64,000 nucleotides of DNA from Aspidapion aeneum (Eukaryota; Arthropoda; Insecta; Coleoptera; Brentidae), in the NCBI GenBank assembly GCA_963576565.1, contig OY755047.1:32842851-32906850 (forward strand), written 5' to 3'. Position numbers and translations under genes: made by a program. Position 1 is the stretch's first letter, and each line of letters starts with the position of its first letter. This document shows positions 22,561-34,230 of this stretch, in pieces. Below the pieces are notes generated by a model, which was given only the letters and a program-made list of their open reading frames with translations, did no database searches and was not told where the DNA came from.

Positions 22561-22833
22561 ATTCTGTCTGTCTATACCCTAAGGCGGGATTTACATGGGT
22601 CGATTTTCGCCCCACGGCAAAACGAGGCGACTAGATCAAAAAACCCAACATTTGGGTCTTGTTCGATTTTTGTCGCGCGACCATAGAGGTCGTATGCGGC
22701 AGGTGATAAAAATCGACCTTGTATATGCTTCATTGTTAGGCGATTCGCAGCCGCGTGATAGTCATTTGTGCCCTGTTTTGTTTACTATTAAATATTTGAC
22801 ACATTATTTGGTATCTGAAAATGAAAAATAGAA

Positions 22834-25800
22834 TTTTTTTTTTTACGGGTATGCCCTTTCGCAAGGAGATCCCTATCACACTCGAGAAGCGGCAAGTGCG
22901 CGGAAATGTTGGTGTGTTTTGAAACGGTTCAGGTTGTAACCTGCAGGGAAAACTGTCGCAGGGAGTTTATTCCACAGCGATGCTGTTCTCCAGAGATATG
23001 AATTCTGATATAATGAGGTTCTTGGTGCCTCTATTTTGACAATAAATTGATGGTTACCGTCTGTTTGACGTGTTCGCCTAGTAGGTGCTACTCCCGGGGG
23101 GATCATACGTGCCAACTCTTCAGAGCATTTTCCGTGATAATACCTGTAGAAGAGAGATAGATCGCCCACAGTTCTTCGATGTTCGAGACTATCCAAGCTA
23201 CGGGTAAGTGCGGGGTCATTGATCAGCTTGATAGCTCGTTTTTGCACGGTGTTCAAAAGCATTAAGGTATGTTTGGGTGCCGCACTCCATATATGTTAGC
23301 AGTACTCCATAGTTGGTCGAATCTGGGCTTTGTAGAGTGTCAGCAGTTGGCTTGGTGTATACAGATGTCTTGTACGAAATAGCACCCCAAGCTTTTGGGA
23401 CGCCCTTTTAGCTATATCTGCCACGTGACTGTGCCAAGACATGTTGGTCTCTGCAGTGACTCCTAAGATGTTCAACTGGCTCTGCAATGCGACAGCACTT
23501 CCAGATAGCATGATGTTTGGCTCACCGGTGCTGGTCTTTTTTGAAACCAGGGCTGCTTGGGTTTTCTGCGCGTTGAACTGTACAAGGTTTTTGTTGCCCC
23601 AGTCCTCTATTATCTCCAAGTCGTTATTTATCTGTGATATTTGAGTTAGTCTAAGGTAATGGAATTCACGTGCGGAGAGACATGTGGGTGGTATGACTGA
23701 GGAGACTACATTGCCATCATCTGTAAAGCAATAAAGTGGATTTACTGTTTTATCTATGAGGTCATTTATGTAAATCAGAAAAAGTGTTGGCGAAAGGATT
23801 GCTCCCTGTGGCACACCAGCATTTATTTGGTAAGAGTTGGAGTTCCGGCCATCCAGTGCAACATAAATGGATCTATCCTTAAGATAACTTTCAAACCAAG
23901 TGCAAAGTCTTGGAGACAATCCCGTTGCTTTGAGCTTGTTGAGCAGATTTTCATGCCAGACTTTATCGAATGCTTTAGATATATCTAAGGCAATTGTTCT
24001 TGTTTCACCTCGCAACTCAATCGCTTTTTGCCATAAGTGAGTGTAAGTAAATCGCCAGTTCACCTATATTTTCGAAATCCGTATTGCTTGTCGTTGATAA
24101 TTTTGTACTTTTCCAAGTACTTGGTTAGGTGATTGTTCACAACTCTTTCCATTACTTTTGATATCACCAAAAGTAGAGCAATTGGTCTATAGTTTAACGG
24201 ATCTGTCTTTTTTCCTTTCTTTGGAATGGGTTGTACTGCGGCAGACTTCCATGATGATGGATATACTCCTTGCCTATAAGATAAATTGAATAATTTTGTT
24301 AAAGTTGGGGTGAGTTCGCTAGCACAATTTTTGAGTACTATCGCGGGAATGCCATCTGGACCCATTGCTTTGTTTGTATCCAACTTTTTAAGGGATTTTC
24401 GTATTTCTCTGTGACAAAAGGGTACCTCTGGCATACTGTGGGAAACCCTTTCAATGAACGGAGGAGTTTTTCCATTTGGCACTATTAGGTTTGAGTTGGA
24501 AGAAAAGATTTTGGCCAGCATATTGGCTTTTTCCTCTGATGTTGTGGCTAAGTGAGTATTTCTATCTGTAAGTGGTGGTATGGATGACTTGGTGAAGTTT
24601 GATCCAACGGCTTTTGCAAGAGACCAAAAGGACCTAGAACTACTTGGACAATTCAGCAACCTGGTTTTTATTCTTTGATTGTATGTTTCTGTGGCGGTGT
24701 CAATAGTAATTTTGCAACTATTTCTGGCTTCTATAAATTCTTTGTGGTTTTGAGCGGTTTGTTGTCGTTTCCAAAGGTTATATGCTCTGTGTTTTTTCTG
24801 CACAGCCGTTTGACACTGGCTGTTGAACCAAGCTTTTGCATTAGCTCTGCGTTTTGTTGTATGTGGGATATATGCATCCATTCCAGATAAGATTACTTTT
24901 GTTATTTCATTACATCAAATAGTGGGATCAGCTGTTTTAAATCAAACCTCTTGCCATGGAAAATCCAGGTAAAACTGTTTAAGGTCATTCCATTTTGCCG
25001 ATTTATAGTGCCACATTTTACGAGGAAGTGATTGTTGGCTTGGCGGTATGAACATTTCGCACTTTGTTCTTATAAGTTTATGATCGGATGAACCAAGTGG
25101 GGGATCTACTTGAATTGTGTACAAGTCAGGATTTTTAGTTAGGAACAAGTCTAAAAGCGCTGCAAATTTCCTCTTTTCTGAGATACGGGTAGGTTCATCG
25201 ACAAGCTGCGTTAGACCACAACTTATGGCAAAAGCTTCTGCTTCCCTGCCTTCATTATCTGTTTTGTTGTGGTGTTTTAGCCAGGGTATATTGTGGACGT
25301 TGAAATCGCCCAAAAAAACAATTTCCGCATGTGGATTGTTAGACTGTATACTATCACAGTTTTCGGATAATGTCGCAAAAAAGTTTTGATACTCGGTGTT
25401 ACTTGGCGGTCGGTAGAGGCAGCAAATGAACTTGGTCGATGACTTTGAGGTGAATTTCAGCCATATGATATCGAGATGCACTGGTTCTAGCTTCTCCTCT
25501 CGTTGTCATGAAAGGTCATTTTTAATGTACACACAGATCCCAAAATTATGTCGAAATCGGTGGTGTAAGTCATAGCCGGGATAAAGATAGTTCACAATAG
25601 GTGTTGCAGAACTGATTTTAGTTTCAGTGAGAACAAGGATGTCAGGTCTTTGTTCTTCAAGATGTTGGTGAACTGAATTCATGTTGGTACTTAATCCTCT
25701 TATATTGCTAAAATCAATTCTGAGTTGAATTTTTGGTCTTCTTTTAATATCTTTGCATGAAGGACCCCCAGGATCACCCGACCGACGCCCGGAGATCCAA

Positions 25801-26030
25801 ATGGTCGGGTATTTTACCTCCGGAATATTTTGATCCTGGAGGCGCCATCATGCTATCTGTTACTCATTGTTGGAACCGGACTGCCAGCGCAGTAGCGGAA
25901 CGTGGTGATACCACTTAGCGCTACTCAGTTCTGGCATGGTGGTATCTCACCGTCCGACGGCCAATGAGTAAAAAGCGTCTACCACCTACCATTGGATCTT
26001 CTGAGCTCCATTTTATCAATAAAATATCTA
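22834..26030 (-). mobile_element. non-LTR retrotransposon, CR1/Jockey-superfamily type
   Basis: On the minus strand the element has an endonuclease, a reverse transcriptase and a C-terminal domain without RNase H, then a short 3' region ending in a run of 11 A (plus-strand T-run 22834-22844). The leader (about 25770-26030) is noncoding; its exact 5' boundary is not visible and no target duplication was found. Confidence 0.75.
22876..25765 (-). pseudogene. LINE endonuclease-reverse transcriptase (broken)
   Basis: The frame starts near 25765 with an AP-endonuclease N-terminus (NIRGLSTN, LVLTETK), then CLYRPPSN, GDFNVHNI and GSSDHKL. It continues through a linker to the RT: KAMGPDGIP, LNYRPIALL, DISKAFDKVWH, AGVPQGAILSP, and CFTDDGN, where Thr replaces the usual Ala before DD. 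The C-terminal domain ends with SLWNKLPATVFP at about 22950. Stops lie at 25506-25508, 24942-24944, 24915-24917, 24060-24062 and 23296-23298, and there is a frameshift near 24030-24060. The endonuclease nicks the target and the RT copies RNA at the nick. This copy is dead. No separate ORF1 is visible upstream. Confidence 0.85.
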
Positions 26031-26631
26031 AAACACTTAATTGCATCGAAAAACGATCGAAAAACCCAAAATTCACGATTTTTTTTTCTTTTTTATTTTG
26101 TTTTTCAAGAAATTGTTTATTTTAGCTAATTTGATTATTTTCAGGAATTGATGACAAAGTGCATATTTTTGATTTTTTTTGGTAATTTTTTGATTTTCAA
26201 AGATAGTTTTATGGTGCAGTGAATAATATAAGCAAATTAAGCACTATTGCAGGATTTATATATTTATATAAAAAATAAAATAAAAATAAAAGTAAAAACT
26301 CAATGGGAAACTTTGTAGGTGGTTATACAGAACCAAATTAAAATTAAAATATAAAGTTGTCCAACTTAAATCTTTTTGTTTATTTCTATTTGAAACGGAT
26401 GTGTTTGATCGTGTTTTTTTGTTGTAAAATGGCATGGCTTTTTTAATTTTTTAGTACTATTTTTAAGGAATCCAACTTTAATAGGCCATTGGTTTAATAC
26501 AAAAATAATTTTCCAACGTATTTTTTACAAAAACAGTGTTAAAAATGTGTTTTTATTTGGCTGTGTAAACAGAAAAATACTTTTATCATAAAAGTGGTAT
26601 TCCATAAAAAGAATTGAGATAAGAGTAAATC

Positions 26632-26833
26632 CAAGTTCCCCAAGACAAATTTCAAAATGAATGGTTCTTACTAGTTTGGAAATGTTTTTTTAAACTTTGC
26701 TATTCCAGCCAAATTATTTATTTTCAATTAGCACTGTGCCTAAGAGTTATTTGCAGCCATATTAGCCAAGTTTAGAAAAACATTTCCAAACTAGCAAGAA
26801 CCTTTCATTTTGAAATTTGTATTGGAGAACTTG
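26632..26833. repeat. 69-bp inverted repeat around a 64-bp spacer
   Basis: CAAGTTCCCCAAGACAAATT...ACTAGTTTGGAAATG (26632-26700) is the reverse complement, at roughly 85-90%, of 26765-26833 (GCCAAGTTTAGAAAAAC...ACTAGCAAGAACC...). The outside sequence of the left arm is shared with 4184-4268. This is probably a small foldback or MITE-type element with no coding sequence. Confidence 0.65.
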
Positions 26834-27884
26834 AAAACGTATACGGATATTTAACATTCGAATCATTGAAAGCTCGTATACGACTATTTCGTTCAGAATT
26901 AGAGTTGAGTGGTAAAGCCCACTCGGATCCCATTTTCCGCATACCAATCTAAGTGATCTAACTTAACATTTTTTTTTACTTTAATAAATTTTTTCACGCC
27001 TGCATTTTTATTTTTTATTTTTTTAAATTTGGGAGGCTTTCTCAATAGAGACATGATTTGGCACGCTTCATTCACTTGTTAGCTTGAAAAAAGCGGAAGA
27101 AGACTTCGCACCAATTTTTTTTCCATTCCATTGGCTAAATCATGGGAAAGTGGGGAGAGGGGATTTAGCCTTGTATTACACTCAATATTTTTGAATGTTT
27201 TTTTTTTTTGAAAATGCGTGACGAACGAGGCATGAGGGGCGTCAAAAATCCTAAAATTTTGCGTTACATAAGTTATGAATAATCCTCATAGAAAAAGCAG
27301 ATGTCCCTCACCTTTTTTGATAATTTTTTTGTTTAACAGATCCCTAAATATATACGTAAATAAAAAAAATGAGATCCCCATGTAAATCCCCCTTAACACA
27401 GCTTTTTGGCACCGCAGCGGAATCTGAATTTGGGAACTGGGTATAAACGTCAGATATACTTAAGTAGTTTGAATAACCCAATTTAATTTTTTGATAATAA
27501 GATAAGGTATTTTATACCTTTTCTTGGCGGTCTTGCTATTTTTGGTTAAAGCGTAATCTTGTCTTTATGAAGATTTTTCGTTATTTCTATCATAATGTAA
27601 CTGGCGCATATCCAAAGGCTAAACTTTTAGACAATGCGCTTTGTGCAGTGTATATAAATAGAGTGCTTCTGCTTATATATTATTATCGTTAAGGCTAAAT
27701 AAATATAACAAACTGTATGAATTTTTTAAGGTTAAAGAAGCCTAAAATTGTTTTTTTTCCTGACCGAAAAACAATCATTTTCCGTACAATTTTTTGTAGT
27801 CAAACTATAAATTTCCTGTGTCGACCTGTACCGTTTCAGGAATAGCGATGTAAATACCTATTACAGCTCTAGTAACGTAAATAC
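26834..27884. other. noncoding DNA
   Basis: AT-rich with long T-runs; contains the right putative transposon end at about 27377-27395. No gene seen. Confidence 0.5.
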
Positions 27885-28610
27885 AATAACAGATAAGAAA
27901 GAAGAACTAATAAAACTGATGGAAGAACTGTAGCTAAAAATATAGGCTTGAGTATAAACTACACTTAAACTAAAATCATAACAAACACAGATAAAGGTAT
28001 CACGATTAGAATAAACCAAGAAAAATTAGAACAATTAGAGGAATACATATATCTGAGACAAGTTATTAAATGAAAAACAGAAAACGAAACACCTGAAATC
28101 AAGAGACGAGTAAGATTGGCACCTCAACACGAAAGTGTATAACTAATGTTTCCTTCCTGTCAGCGGCGTAGCGTGGAGGGGGGCGCGGGGGGTTCGTCGC
28201 CCCCCCCCCCCCCCCCGCCCCGAGGGTAGTGGCGCTTCATAGGTGGCCGAAGCGCCCTTAGCTTTATTAAGTCGGGCCAGTAACGGCCAATTGAGTGGGT
28301 GCCAAAGGAAACTAACGACATGAAGACCTTTTTTTTGTTTTTTTTTTGTCACAAGATTTTCCATCAGTTTTCAGAGACGCCCTTTTTAGCTCACCTATGG
28401 ATCCGACACCTGGACACTTACAAAATCAAACATGGTTAAGGTAACAAACTTTCAACAAACAAAATATAACAAAAGTAAGGAATGTTAGAGGAGAATTAGC
28501 AAAATTAAAAAGAAATTTTCCCGTCATAATATGAGACCGAAAGACGATCGATGGAACAAACGTATTGTAAGCTGGATACCTACGGAAAATTAAAGAAGTA
28601 GAGGAATACC
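27885..28610 (+). pseudogene. RTE-clade LINE fragment, left part (split by Jockey)
   Basis: The plus strand carries decayed RTE reverse-transcriptase sequence. A DKKEELIKLMEEL-like segment at about 27892 is followed after a frame change by KNIGLSIN, LEQLEEYIYL, and TPEIKRRVRLA up to about 28130. Foreign GC-rich DNA (28150-28390) interrupts it. LTYGSDTWTLTK-like sequence resumes at about 28391, and decayed tail sequence reaches 28610. Its continuation is at 33011-33155, on the other side of the Jockey element. Many stops and frameshifts show it is old. Confidence 0.75.
28150..28390. mobile_element. GC-rich insertion with C17 run in the RTE fragment
   Basis: Sequence starting CAGCGGCGTAGCGTGGAGG and containing an uninterrupted run of 17 C (28200-28216) sits where the RTE should code for the segment before LTYGS. 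The left end resembles CAGNGGCG-type hAT termini, but no matching inverted end is visible on the right, so the class is uncertain. Apparent frames here are products of the homopolymer. Confidence 0.4.
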
Positions 28611-28821
28611 TTAAATGAATTTTTTTTTTTTTTTTACACACTGTGTTTTTTTTATTACAATCTAGTCAGTAAGACTAATTAGCAATTTTGTTTTAACTTA
28701 ATTTACTAGAAAAGTCAGATTTAAACTTAGGGTTCACTCAACAGTTCTCCCCGCTTTGTTTAGTCTGTAACTCACAATTGTGTTGTGTTTATGGCATTAT
28801 TTTGTTTTATGTGTAATTCAC

Positions 28822-31500
28822 TTAGTTTACTAGCTCAAACGGCTTCACTCTTTTTAGTCGTCGAACTAGCATAGTATTGTCTAGAAGCTGAATTGCTTCC
28901 ACATTCACATGCCGATGGAGTCTATCTTCATGGCTTTTTGCGTACTTTTTTATAGTCTCTGCTACAGTTTCGATTTTTAGATCTCGATGAAGGTCACTAT
29001 TTCGAACGTACCAAGGTGCATTCACAATGTTTCTTAATACTTTATTTTGAAATCTCTGTACAACTAGAATGTTACTCTCTTTAGCACAACCCCATAGTTG
29101 AATACCATATGTCCATACTGGTTTCAGTATTTGTCTATAAAGCAGTAACTTATTATGAATTGTTAAATTGGACTTCCATCCAATTAGCCAGTTCATTTTT
29201 CTATACCTTATCTCAAGTTCTTCTTTTTTTTTCTTAACATGTGCTTTCCAGCGCAATTTGGCATCAAGTGTCATACCTAGATATTTTGCCTGATTCGAAT
29301 ATGGTACTGGAATGTTGTTAATTGTTATTTGTATGTGATTTATATTTTTGTTTGTAAAATCAACATGAATTGATTTGGTTTCATTTAATTTTATTCGCCA
29401 CTTTGTGGTCCAACTGTGAATTTGGGTGACTGCATCCTGAAGTTTCTCTATGCATTTTTCAATAGATTTTTCTACCGTCAATAAACCAGTATCATCGGCA
29501 AATGTTGCTAAGTGACAATTTTCTGGCTTTGGGATATCACAAGTGAATAATAAGTATAGATAAGGGCTTAGTACGCTACCCTGGGGCACGCCTGCTTGAA
29601 TTTCTCTTAAATTTGAGTATGAGTCTTCCTGTTTTACTCTAAAATGTCTATCAGATATGTATGATTCCAAAATATCCGAATACTGTTTTGGCAGAAACCT
29701 TTTTAGTTTAAAATTAAGGCCTTCATGCCACACTTTGTCAAATGCTTGTGCTACATCTAGAAAAACTGCAGAACAAACTTTTCCCTCTTTTAGTGCTTTT
29801 TCTATTATATTAGTAATTCTGTGTACTTGATCTATCGTGGAATGCTTGTCTCGAAAACCAAATTGATGAGATGGAATAATTTCTTGTCTTTCTATGATGG
29901 GTTTTATTCTTTTAAGCAATAATTTTTCATAGAGCTTGGATATAATTGGCAGCAAAGATATTGGCCTGTAAGATGACACGTCATGGAGTGGTTTTCCCGG
30001 TTTTGGAATCATGATAACTTCTGCAACTTTCCACAGTTTAGGTACATACCTAAGCCTAAAAGACGCATTAATTAGGTTGCATAGTTTTACGATAGCTTTT
30101 CTGGGGAGTTGTTTTATGACTACCCCGTTAATAAGATCATACCCTGGGGCTTTTTTCGAATTAATATTTTTGATTTCTGTTAATATTTCTTTTGGTGATG
30201 TAAGCTTAATATGGTCCTCGATTTGATGGGGTTCATTTAAATGAAAGTGTTCATCTGGTGCTTCGTGTGGCTGAAATGTTTTTTCTAAATGACTTGCAAA
30301 AATATCTGCTTTTTCTTCGTTACTCCTTGCCCACTGGTTGTTAGATTTTCGTATGGGTGGAATTTGGATAATTGGTCTTTTAAAATCTTTAGTTGCTTTC
30401 CAAAGGGAATAGTCGGTATTTTTATCATCTGTAAGTTCATTAAGAAAATGGTTAATGATTCATTTTTTATTACTAGAATTTCTCGCCTAATGCGCTGCGT
30501 CATGTTGTTGAGATTTGTTTTGTCCCGAGGATCACGGCTTTGTTGCCACTTTCTTCTTAGTTTCCTTTTTTCCAATATAAGGTCTCTAATTTCCTTTGGA
30601 TAGTTTTTTCCCTTAAAAATTCTCTTTGGTTTTGGACTGTTTTCCCAAGCTGCTTGTTGAATATTTGTAACAAAATAATCAACTTCTTTATCGATTTATT
30701 CTGGCGTTTGCAATGGTACTGATAGGTTTATTTTTTCTGACAGACTTTGTTTAAAACTAATCCAGTCAGTCAGTTTATTAACTAGTGAGATATTTGCTTC
30801 TTTCTTTATTATGTCTTTACTAAGAGTATGGTTTTCTATTTCTTATTCTAATAATAGGTGAATGATCTGAGTGTAAATCAAAACTTTCTTCTATATCTAC
30901 AAAACTTAAAGATATATTTTTTACTATAAAAAAATCAATTAGATCTGGAATTTTTCCTGGATCTGTTGGATAGTATGTGGGCTTACCAGTTGATATCGGC
31001 TCACATTGATATTCACTAATAGTTTGCAAAAGTTCTTTTCCTTTAGAATTCGTCAGTCTAGATCCCCAGTAGGTATTTTTTGCATTAAAGTCACCTCCAA
31101 TTATAAAACGGTTTCCTAATTTTCTGAGAAAATTAAGATATTGATTTTTCTTTAGTAAGTGCCTTGGTGGTATATAGACAGCACTTATGACTAATGTATA
31201 TGTTTTGGTTTTTACACTTACTAATGTAGCTTGAATCTCTATGGTTTTATATCCCATCTCCTCATAGTGTGATATATTTTCTTTAATTATTACAGCACTT
31301 CCCCTATGTGCAGTATTGCTAGGGTGAGTTGTATGATACACTTTATAACCTTTAAATTTAATGTGAGACTGGTTAGTGAAATGCGTTTCTGACACAAGAC
31401 AGACGTCAATTTTTTCTATGTCTAGAATAACTTGCAAGTCTTGCTGATGTTGCAAGAGACCATTGGCATTCCAAGCTAGGATTCTAAGATTACTGACCAT
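28822..31500 (-). pseudogene. Jockey ORF2: endonuclease-reverse transcriptase (broken)
   Basis: The ATG at 31500 overlaps the ORF1 stop. The AP endonuclease is complete: ILAWNANGL, SETHF, GGDFNAKN, DLIDFF and SDHSP across about 226 residues to the TAG at 30820-30822. The frame shifts there, a TAA interrupts at 30696-30698, and a further shift near 30430 restores the RT frame. That frame is then open from about 30430 to the stop at 28822. The RT has YRPISLLPIISK, AQAFDKVWHEGL, AGVPQGSVLSP and an intact FADD (TFADDTGLL). A CR1/Jockey-like C-terminus follows, without RNase H. Only about four lesions in 4.4 kb suggest a younger insertion than the host RTE. Confidence 0.9.
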
Positions 31501-32856
31501 TTTGAGGCATATTGGTAGCTCCGTTATTGCTACTTTCTAGTTTAGTTAATCGCTCATCAAGTTTGTTCAATTTCTCCAAAATTAATTGTAGTGTTTGTTC
31601 CATAGTATTTTGACTACTGATATTAATATCAGGTATAGTAGCTGTTGCTGCTACTTGGCTGTATGTCCTTGTCACAGACTTTTGTGTGACTGTGTTTCTT
31701 GTCTGTTGGTTTTGTCTATTTGTACTCACGTTTGGTATGAGATTCGGTTTCTTAGGTTTATTTTTCAATTTTTGTATTTCCAAAGCAACAAGGCATCCTC
31801 TGTAGTTAGCAGGATGCTTGCCTCCACAGTGGATGCATTTTGGCTCAGATTCTTTTGGTTTGGGGCATTCTACATTAAGATGTTTCCCCGTGCATTTTAC
31901 GCAACGTGGTTCTTTAGCGCAATATTTTTGCGTGTGTCCATAAGATTCGCATCTTTTGCATTGAGGGACTAACTTTGAGGTTTTTAGTGCTTTTATTTCC
32001 ACTTCAATCCCAAGGATACTGGAAATTTCAAAAATTTGTAATAAAATGTTAAGAGGTTGTCTTGTTCTCCATTTAAGTTTGTTGCTGGCCTCCAGTGCCT
32101 TAAAACCTTTTTTTTGTAGATCAGCTACAATTTTTTGTGGGTCACATGAGAAGTGTAGCCTATTCGCTATTACTCTAATTGGCCTTATTTGTTTGTTTTC
32201 GTATGAGTGCCATTGATGCTTTATTTCATTAAGCATTTTAGTAACCAGCCGATAGCTGTCTGCGTCTTGTACATTTATTTTAATATTTTCGTTATTTAAA
32301 ACTTTTATTTTAACTCCTTGTATGATATTTAACTTTTCATAAATATCATTAAAATTATTTACGCCATTTACCATAATCGGTGGAGGTAATGGAGCTTTTT
32401 TAACCTTAGTTGGGGGTTCTTCATTTTGTGTTTTATTGGAGGGCTCTCCAGTGCCCGAGCTTTGTTGTGGTGGTGAGAGTGAAGTATCCATTCGACGTTT
32501 TTTCCAACCTTTTCCTTTTGTCTGATCCACTCAGTTTCTCTTGCCAGATCGTCCTCATCAGTAATGTAGTCCATGTCAGACTCTTCTTTTTTAGTGACTT
32601 TTGTCTCTAAATCTGCAAATTTTCTTTGCATACTTTCCAGTTGACTTCGGAGATAATCCACTTGTACACTAAGTGAATTTTTTTCGTTTTGGGATTTTTT
32701 CCATTCGCTATATAAAACTTCTTCATTTTGTGTTCTAGCATGGCTATCCTGAAATAATTCGGCATTATCCATTTTTTCTTGATTTTGTTTGGGCTTTTCG
32801 CTAATTTTTAAAACAAGTTTCACAGGTGATGGTACACTTTTTTTGCTTTTAAACAT
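31490..32856 (-). pseudogene. Jockey ORF1 (nucleic-acid-binding, Gag-like), one frameshift
   Basis: It starts at the ATG at 32856. A Lys-rich N-terminus and a coiled-coil-like region (about residues 45-85) lead to a frame change near 32510, at a run of six A. The rest contains a PRE_C2HC-type domain (NINVQDADSYRLV region), then three zinc knuckles: CKRCESYGHTQKYC, CVKCTGKHLNVEC and CIHCGGKHPANYRGC. A Gln-rich tail follows. ORF1 proteins coat the RNA and help it reach the target. Its stop codon lies inside the start of ORF2, as is common in Jockey elements. The single-base break at an A-run looks like an ordinary deletion rather than a programmed shift. Confidence 0.87.
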
Positions 32857-33010
32857 GATATATTATTTATAATACACATTGTATATAGATTCTCAACACA
32901 GGTATCTCGCGCGCGAGGTTTATTGTAAACAAAACAAACTCCGACTTTGACCTCGTTAGCACTATCATGCAGGTACGATGCAATATAACCGTACTGAACT
33001 GCGATCGAAC

Positions 33011-33155
33011 GAATACTTAAATGAAATGGGCGGACGGTTTGAACAAACATGCGGGAACTAGATAGATAAACACGGTGACAGACAGAGAAGAGTGGAAGAT
33101 ATTGGGGGAGGCCTATGTCCAAAGATGGATCGAAGGCTAAATAGATACAACGTAA
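33011..33155 (+). pseudogene. RTE-clade LINE fragment, 3' terminal part
   Basis: This continues 27885-28610 after the Jockey insertion. AGAAGAGTGGAAGATATTGG (about 33088) and GCCTATGTCCAAAGATGGAT (about 33113) match, as reverse complement, the RTE copy near 37908-37960. The element ends in GAAGGCTAAATAGATA, resembling the short-repeat tail of RTE elements. No open frame. Confidence 0.8.
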
Positions 33156-33221
33156 ATACCCATCTCAATTCAATATCATCAAAATATTCAAGGGCTGTTT
33201 AACAAAATTACTTCGATATCG

Positions 33222-33451
33222 AATTCTGATACGTCGTAACCCAAATCAACAAAATTTTACAGAAATAAGAAAAGTTTGAAGCAAATTACATAGCGTAAGC
33301 ATTATGCGACTAGTTAGAAATCGTGGGAATGACCGTTTTATATATTTTTTTGGTTGCGAGGATTTAGCAGTATATAGCTTTGCATAATTACTAACCTTTG
33401 ACGCAAAAATATGAATTTTAATTTTTTTGTGGGTTACGACGTATCAGAATT
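33222..33451. mobile_element. small MITE with 22-bp perfect inverted ends
   Basis: AATTCTGATACGTCGTAACC plus CA (33222-33243) is exactly repeated in reverse complement at 33430-33451. Weaker similarity extends outward (CGATA near both ends), so the true termini may lie some 30 bases further out. About 230 bp, noncoding. The class is unknown because no unambiguous target duplication is visible. Confidence 0.7.
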
Positions 33452-34230
33452 AGGGTATCGTTATATAAAATAACCTTACTCTTCCACGCACCTAAAATCT
33501 CGGAAATATTTAAAATATCTTTTAATTTTAAATACTAATATCGATATATTGGTTTGTATTAAGTACATATTGGTACAAAAATACATATTTGTATTCTTTT
33601 TTTTTTACTTTAAATTTTACTTCAATCAAAGTGTTCTGAATTTTGGCAGACAAGGCCTTAGTGACGTTAAGCCAAAAAAAAACATGAGATTTTCTCTTTC
33701 TGATCCATAAAACTGTTATATAAATATCACTTTTGTAACTTTTAAAATTTACAATAAAATGAAATGATATTAATCCTTGGATAGTCGCATATTTACAATT
33801 AAACTTTCAACATACTTTTTATATTTTTCTTAAAAACATTTTCATTGTAGTCTGTGAGGTGAAATATAAGTAGTTTCCAGAACTAAGTATGGTATATTAA
33901 AAATAATTGACCTTTCTAGAAGTGTGCACACACTTTTATGTACGCAAATTAGCACTTTCCTGCACATTTATTTTAAAGCTAAATTACCCTATTTCAGACG
34001 AGGTTTTGTGTCATCTGCTGTATGTTTCCTTAGCAACCAAAATATATATACAGCATGGTTAAAAGTTTTAGGATTCATAGACTGCTTTTTGTGTTTAACG
34101 CGTGTAAGAGAGAAGTAAAAGGAAGAAAAATATATTTTTGGCACTGTCTTGAAATATTTTTCGCTGTTTGAGACCCGTATTCGGGCTGCTAGTGGGAAAG
34201 TAGGGAAATATATCGTGAGCTCTCGTCTTC
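33452..34230. other. noncoding DNA
   Basis: AT-rich. A phrase TACAGCATGGTTAAAAGTTT at about 34047 looks like a Tc1/mariner-type terminal repeat upstream of the transposase pseudogene, but I could not find its inverted partner. Confidence 0.4.

Larger units (their letters stand above)
22582..27395. mobile_element. possible DNA transposon ends around a nested LINE
   Basis: TAAGGCGGGATTTACATGGG at 22582 and, as its reverse complement, TAAGGGGGATTTACATGGG-like sequence ending about 27395 form an inverted pair with one base difference over about 19 positions. The LINE at 22834-26030 lies between them. No transposase is recognisable in the remaining 1.6 kb and no target duplication is clear. A pairing of two solo ends by chance cannot be excluded. 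Confidence 0.3.
28620..33010 (-). mobile_element. Jockey-clade LINE, full length with target duplication
   Basis: The 4.39-kb minus-strand element has a 154-bp leader, ORF1, a short overlap, ORF2 and a 3' tail with AATAAA and a run of about 18 A (plus T-run from 28620). GAATACCTTAAATGAA (28604-28619) and GAATACTTAAATGAA (33011-33025) flank it and differ by one C, which is a target-site duplication of 15-16 bp. The RTE sequence is collinear across the two flanks when compared with the 37.9-kb RTE copy, so the insertion is directly documented. Confidence 0.92.

Noticed and set aside
22595..22831. 78-codon plus-strand frame beside the LINE 3' end
   Set aside because: It overlaps a putative transposon terminus with internal inverted sequence, and no protein family is apparent.
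28143..28364. 73-codon minus-strand frame with a Gly run
   Set aside because: It is produced by the C17 homopolymer in a GC-rich insertion.
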